Positions 37,201 to 50,820 of a DNA stretch of 64,000 nt are shown here, piece after piece. Location of the stretch: positions 28,256,295-28,320,294 of the forward strand of contig OU015524.1 of NCBI GenBank assembly GCA_907165065.1, written 5' to 3'. A program made the position numbers and the translations under genes. Under the pieces are notes generated by a model. That model was not told the DNA's origin. It did not search any database and worked only from the letters and a program-made list of their open reading frames with translations. Numbering within the stretch: the first letter of the stretch is position 1; each line of letters starts with the position of its first letter. Source of the DNA: Caprimulgus europaeus. Taxonomy: Eukaryota > Chordata > Aves > Caprimulgiformes > Caprimulgidae.

Positions 37201-40200
37201 CAAGCTAGTGGTGAAAGGGAACAAAAAACTTCCAACTCAGGGAAGGACTAGTTATGACTATGAGGCATAAAGTATGTGTATGACCACCATGATGAGGTAT
37301 GCCAGGGACATACCCTAATTGGCTCCAAACAACATCTGAGGGACAAGATGCAGTATCTGCACAGTTCCGCCCCAAAGTCAGGCAGATGTCCTCAGTAGCA
37401 GTGTTAACAACCCAATACAAAATTATTGCCAAACAGAAATATGCACTGCAATTTCAGAGCAAAATTTGGGGTCACTATGTTGTAGCTTCCTAAATACCCA
37501 CAGTAAGGTTTGCCAAAGCTCAGTTTTTGTACTTCTGCTATAGAGCCACACTAAATCATGGTTTTCTTTCTGGGACTTGAGCTAATATATCTGCTCTGTG
37601 ATATACTCTACCTTGTGGAAGTAGAGCCACATAATGAACCATTGACTCAAAGGAGTTTAAAAGTAGAATTTAAACTGTATTATCTCTCAAATGGAGAAGA
37701 ATTTATCACCCCAGTTCATAAGGCACTCGTAAATATGTTGCACATTGTAAAAGCACACTTTGCTTTTGGCAGTAATTAAACAAAAAAATATTTAAAATGT
37801 AATTTACCTTCTGTTCTTTACCACTGCAATTCCCAGGGGAGGGCATGCTCTTTCACCACCTGATTGTGTCCGTGGGTAGCACCAGCCTGAGCACCATCTT
37901 CCTCACTCACCATACACTCCTACCTGTCTGTTCTCAGGGAGGTGTATGGCGAGAACAGTGGTGCTGTCAAACAGGCCCTGGACTTTAACGTGAGGAACTG
38001 AGTCCTGCTGAGCTGCAGACAGTGTGCTTCATTACTGCCCCTTTCACTGCCACAGTCTTAATGCAGAGATGTTTGGTATGGCACTGGGTTTTGATATGGC
38101 TGGATAATATCATCTGCATTTACTACAATTATTAATGTAGGGCTTTCTATTTTAAGTACAGAAATATTCTGTTAGCCCAAAAAGCAATTACAAACTTTAA
38201 TTACATTCTAAACTTGAGGAAACTACTTAAATGTTCACAGGCAGTCTCTCTCTTTTGATTGAGAATGAACTTGGGTCTTTCCAATGGTGTGGGAAAACTC
38301 TTTTAACGATATCCCTCTCTATCGAAGCTGGTTTTCCATTATATATTTATTTTTATTACAAGGCAATATTGCTAGACTAAGGATTATTATTTAGACAGGG
38401 CTATAAATGTGTAGGGCACTTCAAAAGCTATAAAGCAGAGTAGCCCGAAAAGCTTTTGATTTATTGACACAGTGTTGCAAGTTGACAAGGGCCCTGGATT
38501 TCTGCTGAAACTACTGTGCAATGGGAGTTCTCATCACCCTGTAGGAAATGAAGGATACACATACTCACTTAAATACACTGTGTTGTATTGCTATAGGAGA
38601 TAATTTATTCTAGGCCAGCCAATAGAATAGTTTACAAAGTGATGTGAAAAGTCATAACTCAGGAGGCAATAGTGGTTTTTTTGATAGTTGGGGCAATTTT
38701 ACTTTAGACATAGCCAAGATGCCAGCAGCTTTGTTACCTCTATGTTTAGCAAAAAGCTGTTAGTGTGGCTCCACCACTACGTAGGAGGTTAAAGAGATCT
38801 CTGATGTACAGTCAATCACAACACAAAACTCCTCAAAACCAGAGTGCTCAACACCTTCAGTGCACAGTCATAATGAACTCAAAGTAGTATCTGACCAAGA
38901 TCATTCAAGACCAGTATTGTCCAGGTAAGACAAGTGGTATCTATTAGCAATGCTACCCTACAACCCTAATATCCACCAGAATTCTATCAGAACAAGAAAG
39001 CAGAAAAAAATGTATTTTCTAAAACCGATTATGATGTGACCTGAGAAGACACGTAACTCATAATCAAGTTACTCCTGCCACATTATCATAAACACATAAT
39101 ACATACTATGGAAGTGCAGAAAACTGCCTTTGTCAAGGTCCTTCTCTAGTCTTAAATTCATAAGAAAGTGTGCTTTCACATCTACTCTGTGCTAAGGGTT
39201 AAGGGGTAAAGTGAGAAGGTTGGTTCCTAGAGCAATATGAAAGTTGGATGCCACATGACACTGGAGTTTGCTGTAAGCTGATCCTCATTGCAACTGGTCA
39301 TAATACACTGTTACAGCGGTCCAGGACAAGTCAATGACTGGCCTTTATGTGTTTTCACAGCATTACCAGATTAGCAGGAATTACAGAGCTTTCCACTGCC
39401 CAGTGCCTCTTAAGTACAGGCCCTGAGCCTTTCTCCTTCTGAGCCTAAAGGAACAGACCTCCTCCCAAAGGACATGCAGGCACTGGCACCATCTCACAGA
39501 GCAGTTGGGACACCCTATGGAAAAGATGTCACTTTGTAGCTCTTCAATACACAGAGAGCATTTCAAGAAAGGGGCGTAGCAACCACAAAACATAACTCCA
39601 TTCTGTCCTTAGTCAGGCACAGTCTAACCTCAGCCTGACTTAAAATCTTACATGTATTCTTTAGTTAGGGTTCTCTGTATGGCATAGACTAATATGCCAA
39701 GAAAAAACAAAAGATAGAATGCAGTAGGGAAAACAACTGACAATGGCATAGAACTCTGTGTAAGTTAATACATAAATCTCACTTCAGCTTTGCACCTTCC
39801 TCCTAAGTATAACCCAGTTATACTCCCTTCTCCTGGCACAACCTGGAGGATTTCATACATTAGAAGTATATCAAATTACTTTTTCACCTATAATCAATTT
39901 TTATTTTCTCTTTGAGAGTCACAAAATTCCATCTGGGCAAAGCACATTAAAAATCTACTTATATATACCTTGCTTCTCTATATTAATTTTAAAATATGAT
40001 CTTTAACTACTTGTCATTTGTTTGCATTGTGCAAACAATGTGTAGATCTAAATTCCGCTAGTACATGATGAAATGCAAAGGAAAACACAGAACTTCTGCC
40101 GAAAAGATAAATTCTCAAATGATATCTTACTTATAGAAACACCTGCATATGGGTACTTGGAGTATAAATTGGATCTAACTTGGAGTCCAAAACTGGGGAT

Positions 40201-40733
40201 TCTGCAGACATGTGGCTAGATTCCTTTTGTGTTAAAGACAAAACCATTTTTCCAATGTGTCAGAAATTTGCCATTAGGTTTTTCTATGATACATTTGTGA
40301 TTTAAAAGGCACGTACAGCCACACAGATTTAGGGAGTACAAATTAAACAGATATTAGATTCTCCTATCACTTACAGTTTGCAAATTAATTCAGCCTCACG
40401 AGGAGAAAAGCGTTATAACAAACCAAGGTAACCACTGAAACTGAAAGGATATTGAAACCCACAACATCCAGAGGATGTTAGAGCCAGCATTAAAAGACAT
40501 CAGAAGAAAGTACTGAAGAAACAGGTCCTTCTCTCTGCAACTTATGAGTCCCTACTGCCTAGACTAATACAACCTTATGCAGTTGAGGAGGTCTTCTGAC
40601 TGTACAGTACATCAAAAGGTTCAGTGGGTAGCAATAACTGTATGGAAGCAACAAGTCCTGGGTACCATCCTGAAATAAATGAAAGTACAGAGACACAAAA
40701 AGTGAGACAAAAACTACCCATGCACTTATATTT
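37201..40733. other. Non-coding DNA, no gene recognised
   Basis: AT-rich unique sequence with open frames of 60-75 codons only. No repeat family or regulatory cluster stood out. Confidence 0.6.
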
Positions 40734-40758
40734 AAAAAAAAAAAAAAAAAAAAAAAAA
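40734..40758 (+). repeat. Poly-A tract (25 A)
   Basis: Uninterrupted A run followed by gaagtgc. No recognisable retroposon body upstream. Confidence 0.9.
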
Positions 40759-43075
40759 GAAGTGCAAAACCCAGCAAGTGCAGGAGTAGGTAAGCAGGAC
40801 AGTTCTGGTCAAAACTCTTATTTACAATGCAGTTTTCACCACTAAAACACCCTAAACTACCTCTGCTTGGATTCAGTGGCAGATGACCTTTTTAGAGACT
40901 ACTCCGCCTACAGAAAGCTACCACATGAGGTTCCCTCTGGATTTACAGCTACATGTGCAAAATGAGCTCTGTGATCTTCTGCCTTTGGGGGCCCTGTGAA
41001 GTGAGCACTGTACCACAGCCCCACATAGCCTGAGACCAAACTATAACATCACACTTGTTAAATTTTTTTTGTTCCAGTTTGTCAAAGATTTACATTTCAC
41101 AGATAAGCAACCTAAAGCAAAACTGGACCTTAAGGTACTGTCCCTTCATTTGTAGCAGCTGAGTTGCATTTCTAAACCAAAACACATTCCCAGGGTGATG
41201 CATGCACTTTAGAGAACATCTTTTTATAAGCAGTAAACTAGAATGGGTAGGCACATCCCTGAGATAACACTGCTCACACGTTCTCTTTTCCACAAAGGGA
41301 ACAGAAACTTCCATCCCTCTTCTGATTCCACATAGTACAAGACATATTACCTGTTATCTGATCATGGAAGTTGAGATTTTCTGAATCATGCACAGAAAAA
41401 CCATAGCTTGACAAGTATTTGAACCCTTGTAATTTGTAATTACTGCAGATGGTAGGGAATGTAATCCTGCAGAAGGCACAACACCTGAATGCAAACCAGA
41501 AAGAAAATTAAGTACATATCTGCTAGAGATTCATCAATGCCCACACCAGGTTGTCTGAAAACTATTTCTTGGTTTGGTGTGTCATATATCTAAGGAAATG
41601 GTCACTACTTATTGAATATCTGAACAAAATAAATGTACTTTTGGTTTACATGCACCAAATTCAGAGGCAGCAATGAAGCAGTGACAGAGGCTCACTGTGC
41701 AGCGTGCAGCAAGTGTGCCACAGAGATCAAACCTCAGGTGCTACTGGAACATGTTGTGCTTTTCAGCCTCCCATCACCTGCTGCTATTGGCTGACTCTAG
41801 GTATCAGATGGAAATATCACACCGCAGCTCACCCAAAACTGCACCCACTCTTTCATGGCAACAGACATTTATGACTTGCAGTTTGCGTCATTCATGCCCC
41901 CTAACAACAAGAGCCTGCAAATCTGCCCTCAATTAGCACAGTAACCAAACTGCCTTATCTAGAAGTGCATGCTTTCTTGTGGCTCTTTTAAGAAAATCGT
42001 TATTCTGGCATCTTTTTTAAAAAAAAAAGGTTCTTGATTTCACAGCAGTGATAATATTCTTTTGAGAGACATTTTGTTCATGAAATGCTGCTTTACAAAA
42101 TCTTATTGCTAAAAGAACTGGCAACAGTAGGACAGTGTTATCTTCAGCATAGATTGCAGTTTAACAGGTTGAGATGACTTGGACAGTTTGTTTAGGCAAT
42201 ATTTGCTAAAGCACTGGAAAAATAAAACAAAAATCTGTAATTTAATTCCAAGTCTAGACATCTTCAGGCCCTATGTTGGACAGGTTGTTCTGCATATTTT
42301 CTTCCAAAGGTTTTGCCTTTATACTCTCATTTGCATTCCCAAGAGACACCAGTTCAAAACTTTCTTCCACCTGAGAGGAGCTGGGATCCTTCTCCTCTGG
42401 GACAAATTACACTTTACAATTTAATTTGTAAAGCCTGGCTTTATAGATTTAGGTAAATTAGGTATATCCTCCATAACTTGATGTTTGTAATACTTGCTAG
42501 AGAGAGAACCTGTGCTCTAGTTTCTATGTTGGTAGGATTTACGTTCTCTATGACAGGGACTGGACCCTAGATCTTGCTTCTCCCTATTGTTATGCAATAT
42601 TAGGTAAGAGAAAGTTGCCAGATGAATAAAGTGTCAGAGGCAGCATGCAGAAATCACCTCCAAAAAGAGTTTCAGGGTCATTTTTACACAGCATTCACTG
42701 AGGAGGATGCTTCTGAGAAGTGAAGCTGCGTGCTGACATTGTCCCTACACACCAGATTTTCAGTTACGTGGGAAGGTACTACTGAAAATTTTACATTTAC
42801 TATTAGAACGACTGAGACCCAGACTCTTCGAAAATCTGCCTATAATAATGGGAGCTGATTACCTAAAATGCACTCATAAATTATTCTTGATGCCCACACT
42901 TTCATGGGAGATAAAGTCAGATAACCTGGCAGTGGGGAAGAGGTCTGATCTGAATCAGGTTGTACCAAATAGCTCAGCATGTCATCCATCCGCAATGAAA
43001 TACAGCATCTTTCTTTGCACTCTGCACACATCAAATAAACAAGGATCATACAGTGTTAGAAATGTTTTGAGTTCT
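40759..43075. other. Non-coding DNA, no gene recognised
   Basis: AT-rich. Frames at 41697-41936, 42179-42424 and 42840-43084 (69-81 codons) have no motifs, and the last is open on both strands. Nothing else was recognised. Confidence 0.6.
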
Positions 43076-43106
43076 AAAAAATAAAATAAAAAATAAATAA
43101 AATAAA
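43076..43106 (+). repeat. (AAAT)n/(AAAAT)n simple repeat
   Basis: Imperfect tandem aaat/aaaat units over 31 bp. Confidence 0.8.
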
Positions 43107-43588
43107 GTGTACAGAATCAATTACTAGCATAGATTCAACTACAAACTTATTTCCAATGGAAAACAATATAATATTTTTCAAAGCCTTAAATATTTATCTT
43201 TTAACAGCTTTATATACAGAACAGTATTTTGAGTACGCGTGATATACTGAAATATTTTGTGTCACAGTTCCCATTAGCAATTACTTCAATCTCCCTTTTC
43301 ACTGGTAAAATATGCTATCTTTCCTAATCCTTCAGATTTTTAAGATAACAGCCTTATTTCTCTACTGCTCCATATGTTCCTGTGGGTGCTGGAATTCAAT
43401 AAAGCAGAAAAAAAAGGGCTGCTGGCTGACTGCTGCCATACTAAGTTTGCAATGTTAGAAAGAGCCCCAAAGGACACCATTGTGAGTAGTGTGCAGGATA
43501 GCACTCAAAAGCACAAAATATATTATCATATCACTGGGTGACAGAGACAGGATATACGCACTAACACACAAACCATTCTGGGTGTAAG
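43107..43588. other. Non-coding DNA
   Basis: AT-rich sequence with no recognised feature. Confidence 0.6.
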
Positions 43589-43975
43589 TTATTTCCAGTA
43601 ACCTGTGGGAACAGTGGACAGTGAGCTTGCTGGTTCGTGGAGCACCAGTAAGGCTTGTGCATATTTTGCCTCAGAGCACAAGCAGATCACGAGTCCCACC
43701 ATCTTCTGGAAAGTTTTGACTGACCAGCTGCCACAGCCATGGCTCAGCCTTTGTCCTGCCATTGTTCCCAACTTCTCTGTGGAGAGCTGTGCAAGACTCG
43801 GGGGTGAGGGGCAGAGCTTTGGCTCCCCAGCAGTTCAGCGAAAGCCAGACCTGCGGTGACACACTCAATCATTCCCAAACTCAGATAAGCCTTCCCCTTC
43901 TTTCCCTTGTGCAATAATGGAAAACCAAGCAGGTTCCTTCCACCTTTGCCTCCCCACCCACCAGCCTCGCACATA
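43589..43975. other. GC-elevated patch open in several frames
   Basis: About 390 bp with clearly higher GC than the flanks. It is open in one plus-strand frame (43605-43859) and three overlapping minus-strand frames (43589-43974), which is what GC-rich non-coding DNA produces because stop codons are AT-rich. No domain was recognised in any frame. It may be an old repeat or a regulatory element. Confidence 0.5.
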
Positions 43976-45655
43976 GCTGAGCATGTTCATCAGATGCCTT
44001 TGCACTGTGTTTTGTGGAGTGACCCGTTCATTCACAGTACAGACTAAAGCTATAAATACACAATGCCATAAAAGGCTTGTGTGTTGGCCTTTCTCCTGGA
44101 AAAAAAAACATATTTTGAAGATGGTTTGGCTGACAAAAGTTTGTCAATTTTATCTGCAACTCTAAGTAAACCACTGTTTGCTAAACCTATAGAGCAGCAA
44201 GGTGGCACTTCTTTTGAATTTACCAAGAATTACCCTTGATAAATGAGGAAAAAAAAGCAGACTCAGTTTAAAAAAATATTTTTACCCAAGACATAAGTAT
44301 GAATAAAAACCATCAGTCTAAAAATCTCCAACAGATTTGATAGATGAGGTTGTGATCTGCAGTAGGCAATACCTGGGGGTACTTTATAGTTTGCTTCTAG
44401 GCTTTCTGAAAGCACTGTGTATCAGGAGCATATATTTATATATCCATATCTAATAGCTTAATGTAACAGCCTTCGTGTAACAGCTTTCTGCAACTCTTTG
44501 GTAAGAAAAACAAAACAAAACAAATGGTACAGTGATGGTGTCCAAGACTAATATCACAAATTTAATATTTTTATATTATACCATCTTCCTTGTAAATCCA
44601 TTCCTTAAGTCACCTTTGTGCTCTGAAATGGAACTTGTAGCAATCATATAACTCTGTGAGGTGCTGCATATCTGCAGTGAAATGTTTTGTATCATGGTGG
44701 GTGTGACCTGAGTTGTTCAGTAATTACTATGATCCAGCTTCTCTCCCTTCTCTGCCATGCAGATACATATTTAGGATAATGGGTCATGAACTGCAGGAAT
44801 TTATTTCTGGTATATAGCTACTTTTTTGATCTTTTTTAACATAGGTATTTAGAATATTAATCTTCTACTATGTCTGCCAGTAGTTCACTAGGAAATTTAA
44901 GTACCACATAACTTTTGTTCTCTCCCCTGAAGTAAAAAAGTACATACCCTGCCTGGAGGTCTGGAAGGACATCTCCAAGCCTGTGTGTGCTACTAGAAGG
45001 CTGCTTGTTGGGCTATTAGAGAAGTCGAAGCAGAAGAAGCCTGTCTTCCACTGAGAGCAGAAGTAAGTGAGCTGTCACAGCAAGCATTCCCTGTGGATGT
45101 CTGATCAGGAGCTTTGGAGTGACCTCCATGACAGCTCCTGATCTGACTATCTCATCTTCTTCAAAGTGAAACCCGTAGTATCTGAGAGGTCAAACTGCAA
45201 CCACTGTTTTTACCCCAGAAGTTCAGACAATATTGCAGAAACTGGGCTCTGGCTATTGTAAAGAAGCTGCAGACAGGCAGACAGACCCCCAGCTGCCTTG
45301 CTGAGATCACTTGCCAAGCACCAGATAAGCTAAATCTTCTGTAGTGTGGTTGAAACACAAACTTATGGAGAATTTGCATTTCTTTCCCTTTCTCTCATGT
45401 GGTAGCAAAGGTTGCCAAATGCTCAGGATTTATAGGCAAATAGCGCTGGTTGTTCTCCGGCTGCATAAGAGAAGCAACAGGAGTAAGGGCTGCATAACTG
45501 GAGCTCATTGCCTCTTTTATCAAACACAGTTCAGGCGTGCTGATGGTTAGATACACATCAGACTCTCAAACTGTGGTTTATATAGCTGCTAAAACTCACT
45601 AAAACAGCACACACAAAGTTCCTTCTCTTCTTTCAAATCAAGAGCCACTGAATCA
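43976..45655. other. Non-coding DNA
   Basis: AT-rich. It includes a short (AAAAC)n repeat at 44505-44524. Open frames of up to 72 codons are unsupported. Confidence 0.6.
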
Positions 45656-45862
45656 GTGTTAATCCTAGGTTGTGAGATGGTTGTTATCCATCCGGAGACA
45701 GTTTACGCTGCAGCCCAGCACTGCCTAAGCCTCGGAGACCCCTTACGTAACGGGCTCTTGCACAGCCCGGCCTGCATTTCTCTTCAGCTTGTAGTGTACA
45801 TTGAAAACCCTTTCAGACTGGGAACCACAGGAGATATTGAATCAAAAAAATATGGAATATAG
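45656..45862. other. CpG cluster with TTACGTAA (D-box-like) site
   Basis: Six CpGs lie within 77 bp (45693-45769), against a strongly CpG-depleted background. The palindrome TTACGTAA at 45743-45750 matches the consensus bound by PAR bZIP/E4BP4-type factors. The stretch is also open on the plus strand for 68 codons with ordinary-looking amino-acid composition (VVIHPETVYAAAQHCLSLGD near its start) and a weak acceptor-like cag at about 45657. It may be a conserved regulatory element or, less likely, an unrecognised exon. Neither is proven. Confidence 0.35.
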
Positions 45863-48800
45863 CTTTTCCGTAGGAAAAAAAAGCTGCATGCCAGGTAGGA
45901 AGACTTTCTACACCAGGAGATGGAACACGGTGTGGTCCACATTTTCATACACATCTCTGTGACAACACCAGAGTATCTACTTCTTATAATAGAAAACAGT
46001 CCACCTTTATTTATTTCCTATGGACCTGATAACTGTTAGAAAGCCTCTAATATAGCTATTCTGTCTGTAAGCACAGTTACAAAATCTCCTAGAATTTGGA
46101 AAGATTTATTTCTGTAGATACGCCCAGAGCTATTGCCACAGTGAATTAGCCTCTAGATCAAGCATAAATGAGGATAAGTATATATGAAAATCCATTTGGT
46201 TTCTTGCTACTGGAGCTATGCTCCACCAGCATCACTTTCTTGTTCCAGCAGCCTGGAGTCAGAACACACCTGTCACCTGAGAACGATTCCTACATATTAT
46301 TTTCCTCGTATTTTTGCACAGAGGTCACTATTTACAGCCTTTGAAAATAAATTCCTATAGCAGAAAACCTCTCAGGATCATTGTTAGAGCCCGTGCAAAG
46401 ATAGCGACTGCATGTTGCTAAATTAGGAGTAGCTATATTCACTTGTGCCAACAGCATAGATGGGGGGAGAGAACAGGGAGACTCTCCAGAGCAGCTCAGT
46501 TTGGACACAGCAGTGAATACAGAGCCTTCAGTGCTGACTCACTTTTTCCATTTTTAAAATAAAAACATTAGGAAAGATATTTTTAAGTGTTTACTGTGCC
46601 TTTCTGCTGCAAGCAAAGCCTTTTAATAAGTTTTAACTATCCTCACCCCCCTCAGCAGTAACATACTTTAGTAATCACTCCTACTTTATTAAATTCTTTT
46701 AGCCATAAAGCCCAAGATAGTTTTAAATGGAGCAGTCTTTAGTCCATAACTTATTGGTTTCTAAGGGAAAACTATTGTCCAGAGAAAGCGTAGGAGCCTG
46801 GGAGCCAGGATCCCTTGGCTCTACCCTTCAAGTTTCTGCTGACATGCTGTATTATGGAAAAACGAAACAGAGTCCCGGTTGCGAAATTAGTGCTTGAGCT
46901 GTACAAGCAGATTTCTGTGCTCACTGAAGCTGACAGAGGTTCAGCCACACAGATCAAGGTTCTTCTAATGTAGTAGGTTTACTTATGCCACATATCCCAC
47001 TTTCTAGCATCAATAACAGCATCAGTTGCAAAAATCTTAAATCACATTTTAAATTCACCCCAGGAAAAAGAAAACAAAACAAAACAGAAAAACTCTAGCG
47101 CTTCCAGAAGAAGGACAAGCATATGACAGGATAACACCATCAGACTTGGGCTGGTGAGGTGTCCAGTGCTTTTCAGCTAAACTAAAAGTATTTCAGCAGC
47201 AGTACTCAGAAACTCACAGGTCAAGCCTTTGGGAACACAGCAAACCTGAAGATTAAGCAGCAGTGAACCAGATCTGTGATGTACAGTCTCAGACAACGTG
47301 GAACCTAGAAAGTGCGAGACAGGTTGAGTGGCATCTTTTTTGACATTTGGGGCAAAGAGCAATTTTTCACATGCTCCACCACTCACAAGTGGTGCCTAAT
47401 TAGGGAGCTAAAGGCAGCTCAGATTTTTGAGTGTTCAGTATCCAAAAGCTTACAGCCAGACACTTAGGGCTCAGTCATTTGTAAAAGGTACACTAAAAGA
47501 TGTTGAATGTTTGTCACATATCCTAGGATAAAAGTGGGAGGAAAACCTGCCTTTTAGTTAGGTGGTTGTAGGCTCAGAATTAGCATTTTCTCTTGAAAAT
47601 TACTGCAAATACAAAGCAACAGCCTTAAAATGAGAAGTAAAAAAAAAAAGGTCCATTTAAAGATTGATTCAGGAAGTCCCCACTTGGAAATCCCCATAGT
47701 TTCATGTTCCGTGATAACAATTTTGGTAAAATTCTCTTCCATGGACATTTTAATTAGTATCAAGAAGGTTCACAGATTAGAACAAATATTCCTTCTGTAG
47801 TCCTGAAATTACCAGCACTAGCCAGCTGATTTTGAGGTTTCTCTTGCTCTCTCATTCCCCCTCTTCTGATGTGTAATTTTCTCTCTATTCTTCAGCATAA
47901 TATTTTCTAGCTATTTGAGAAATTCTCAGCTATTGTTTTAAATAATATCCATTTCATAAAGGGGAAGTCTATTTTTCCTAGTCCTCTCTTCCCTTCTACC
48001 CCTTACCCCTCCAATTGTGTATTCTTCTGCACAAACAGATCCTGGAGTTTGTTACACAGCAGTCTGTCTCTCTCCGTTTCCCCCATAGTTCCCATAGTTC
48101 CCACAAGAATATTGTATTCCTATTTCCCATCATGTCCCAGACTGTCTCTGTGGTTGCCATGTACTCTTTAACAGTTGCCACATTCCACCTAAAAAGTGGA
48201 AGAATTTCTCAAAACATTTAGCAAATTATTTCAGTTTGCTCAATACCTCCAGACCTTTCTTCCCATGTGAATGGCTTACAAATGCATTAGATGTAGTTTT
48301 GTGGTCCTTAGAATGATTAAGATATAGAAAATGTATACTTTCTTAAGCTCACTCACCCATTTTGTGGCTAAAGGATCACATACTCCCTGGGTGCAATCTG
48401 ACAGAAATTTAGGCACAAAATATAAATATGAAAACAAAAATCTAGATTTGGGATCAGTTCCTCTCAGGAGAGAAAAGAAATGGTTAAAAAAAAAATCTGA
48501 GTGCATAAATTCAGACTACCAGACTCATGAAAACTGCATTTTCCCAAAGGATTTAACTCTGACCCAGCAGTCTAGATTTCCACCCTTGAAGTAAACACAG
48601 AACAACGGCTAGGACTCGGTTCCCTGAAAACAGTGCATCCCCTCTCCAAAACTCACATCTACTCAGCTTCGTAGCTGTAAGATCAGCTCACCTAGTCAAA
48701 GTGTGCATAGACCAGCATGATGCTCCTTTCTGCATTCAGCATGCCAGAGAGCCTAAGAAAAACACTGAAGGCTGTGTCCTCAGCTGCTAGGTCCTGAGTG

Positions 48801-49198
48801 GGGCAGCTCCATTGACTTGGGAAGAGCTGTGCCAAACCAGCTGAGGATCTGGGCCCAAGCATGCACAGGAAATGAGGCTGTATAGGCAGAGCAGACAGAA
48901 AATCACTTCATTTCTGGCATACCAGTGGATGAGTGCCCTGTAGATGGGAGGGAGAAAGGGAGAGGGAGAGGTTTCCCCTCCATATCTCTGCTTTTATAAA
49001 GCTTTCCCTAGACCTTTTGAGAGACGATGTCTTCATAGTGTTTGCAGGAAGCACAGACCTTTGCCCGACAGCTGCAGAAGCAGAAGGTCCAAAGGATTTT
49101 TTTTTCCCTCTCTCAGTAATGATCCAGCACCAGCAATGGCATGGCAGACACAGCTGTCCTACTTGGGTTCAAAGCCAATATCTTTTCCTTTTTTCCAA
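45863..49198. other. Non-coding DNA, no gene recognised
   Basis: AT-rich unique sequence with an (AAAAC)n-like simple repeat at 47064-47093. The 87-codon frame at 48331-48594 and the 104/96-codon pair starting near 48940 (which run into the CA repeat) have no motifs. Confidence 0.6.
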
Positions 49199-49222
49199 AC
49201 ACATACACACACACACACATAC
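49199..49222. repeat. (CA)n microsatellite
   Basis: About ten CA dinucleotides with one T interruption near the left end. Confidence 0.85.
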
Positions 49223-50604
49223 TCTATCTTTTGATAACAGAGGCTGACATCATCTCCTACACAGTTGCACTTCCCCCTCTCTTTCACGACCACAGAGGTA
49301 CAAAACAAATACACTGTTGAGGAGGGGGAAGTAGGGGTTCAGACATAGCCTAATTTGCCAAACACCTTTTAGATCATAAACTTTCTAATTCACAATGGTC
49401 ACTATTTGGAGAATTTGCTTAGCAAGTACAAAAACCTACACTTTCTTTTTACACACTGGGAGTTAAAATTAATACTACTGCTATGAAGCTCTGATGAGTC
49501 CTTGCAGAAAAAAAAAATATATATCTGTGAGACAAATTAGTTGAGGCTCTTTCATGATTATTTGTACAAAAGCCACTTCAACTGCATACCTCTACACCCC
49601 TACATATGAAGTGAAGAAATGGCAAGAGATCAGTGTCTGCAGCGTTATCATGAATACATTTTAATAAATGGAAACCTATTGTGTGATTATATTTGTTTGG
49701 ACTTTTCATTTACTAAAAAGCTTTTCCTTGTACCTCTCTTTTCTACTAAAAATTGTATTTGCTTGCTGCTCATAAAAGCTCCTGCTCAACAGAATTGTGG
49801 GTTATTTCCATTTGGAAGTCAGGGCAGTCTAAGTAAATTTGCATCTTATGTCCTGGAAAAAAAAAAAACAAAACTGTCACTTACCAGGAAATCTTTTATA
49901 CTCCATATGCTCCACACTCAAATTCCATAGCTTTTCTAACTGAAAATAGCTGCTAGCAAGAGCAGGAGGAAGGTGAGAGGAAATATAAACACTGGATCAC
50001 ATTCTCTAAATGCATTACACCTTGTGCAAGGTGAATCTAAAACAATACTAAATCAAACCCATACCACATACTGTACTCAGGTACAATCACTACAAAAAAA
50101 GAATTTACGTCATGAATTTTTGACTGAATTGTTTCCAGACACAATGAGGAAGAGAGAAATGCGAGTTCCTCATGCAGAATCCAGGCAGGGCAAAATTAGC
50201 AGTCCTAAAGCTCTAGAAAGATCAAATATTTGTCCCCTAGAGCTCTCTTAGCAAGAGAGAGCTTTTAGTCCTTATTACACAGCGGTGGAACAAACACTGA
50301 AATTTGACTGGTGTCACGCTGCATGGAAATGCTCCCTGTGACTGCAAGCCTGGAGTCTTGCCCTGGTGCGATCTTATGGTGTAATTTGTTATCACATAGT
50401 TTTGTTTCCTAGCCCTTAGACTCTTTTTTTTTGGTGGGCAAATACATGTCTATTTTAGATTTCCTTCTTGGCATGCATCTTGACATGACTTTGCTGTCTT
50501 TAAATGAAGAGAGTACTACCTGACTTTGTAAAAGCACTTTGACATCACAGGTAAAAAGTATTATATGAACACAGGCATAATTGTTGACATTACGTGACAA
50601 GCTA
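49223..50604. other. Non-coding DNA
   Basis: AT-rich. Frames of 103 codons (49619-49930) and 92 codons (49973-50251) have no recognised domain or splice context. Confidence 0.6.
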
Positions 50605-50820
50605 GAGGTGAGATGACCTCTTAAAACCATCTAGTCTACTTCCTTACCTGCCTTAAAGTTTGGCTCTAGAAAGTATGTTTTTCTGTTGTATTGTGAACAC
50701 ACTCTCACAGCTCTGTAAACAAGAGCTCCTCTGCTTTTCACTCTTATGCTTACATCAGATTTTCTTCTTCCTATTCTGATGGAGCTGAACATACTCGATT
50801 TTAGAAGCTTGACCTGCCCT
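50605..50820 (-). mobile_element. Highly diverged CR1-like LINE 3' fragment
   Basis: On the plus strand, gatgacctcttaaaaccatc followed by tagtctacttccttacctgc resembles the reverse-complemented CR1 3' end (gggacctcaagagatcatctagtccaac...cctgcc). Further right, a ctgtaaacaagagctcctct to cctattctgatggagct series loosely follows the CR1 tail (spacing of a ctgtaaagaag block, then a cagatggaact block). The similarity is patchy, implying an old insertion in minus orientation. The family is likely; the limits are uncertain. Confidence 0.6.

Noticed and set aside
48331..48594. 87-codon K/E-rich plus-strand frame as an exon
   Set aside because: No acceptor or donor of quality and no recognised family; several comparable frames exist in the window.
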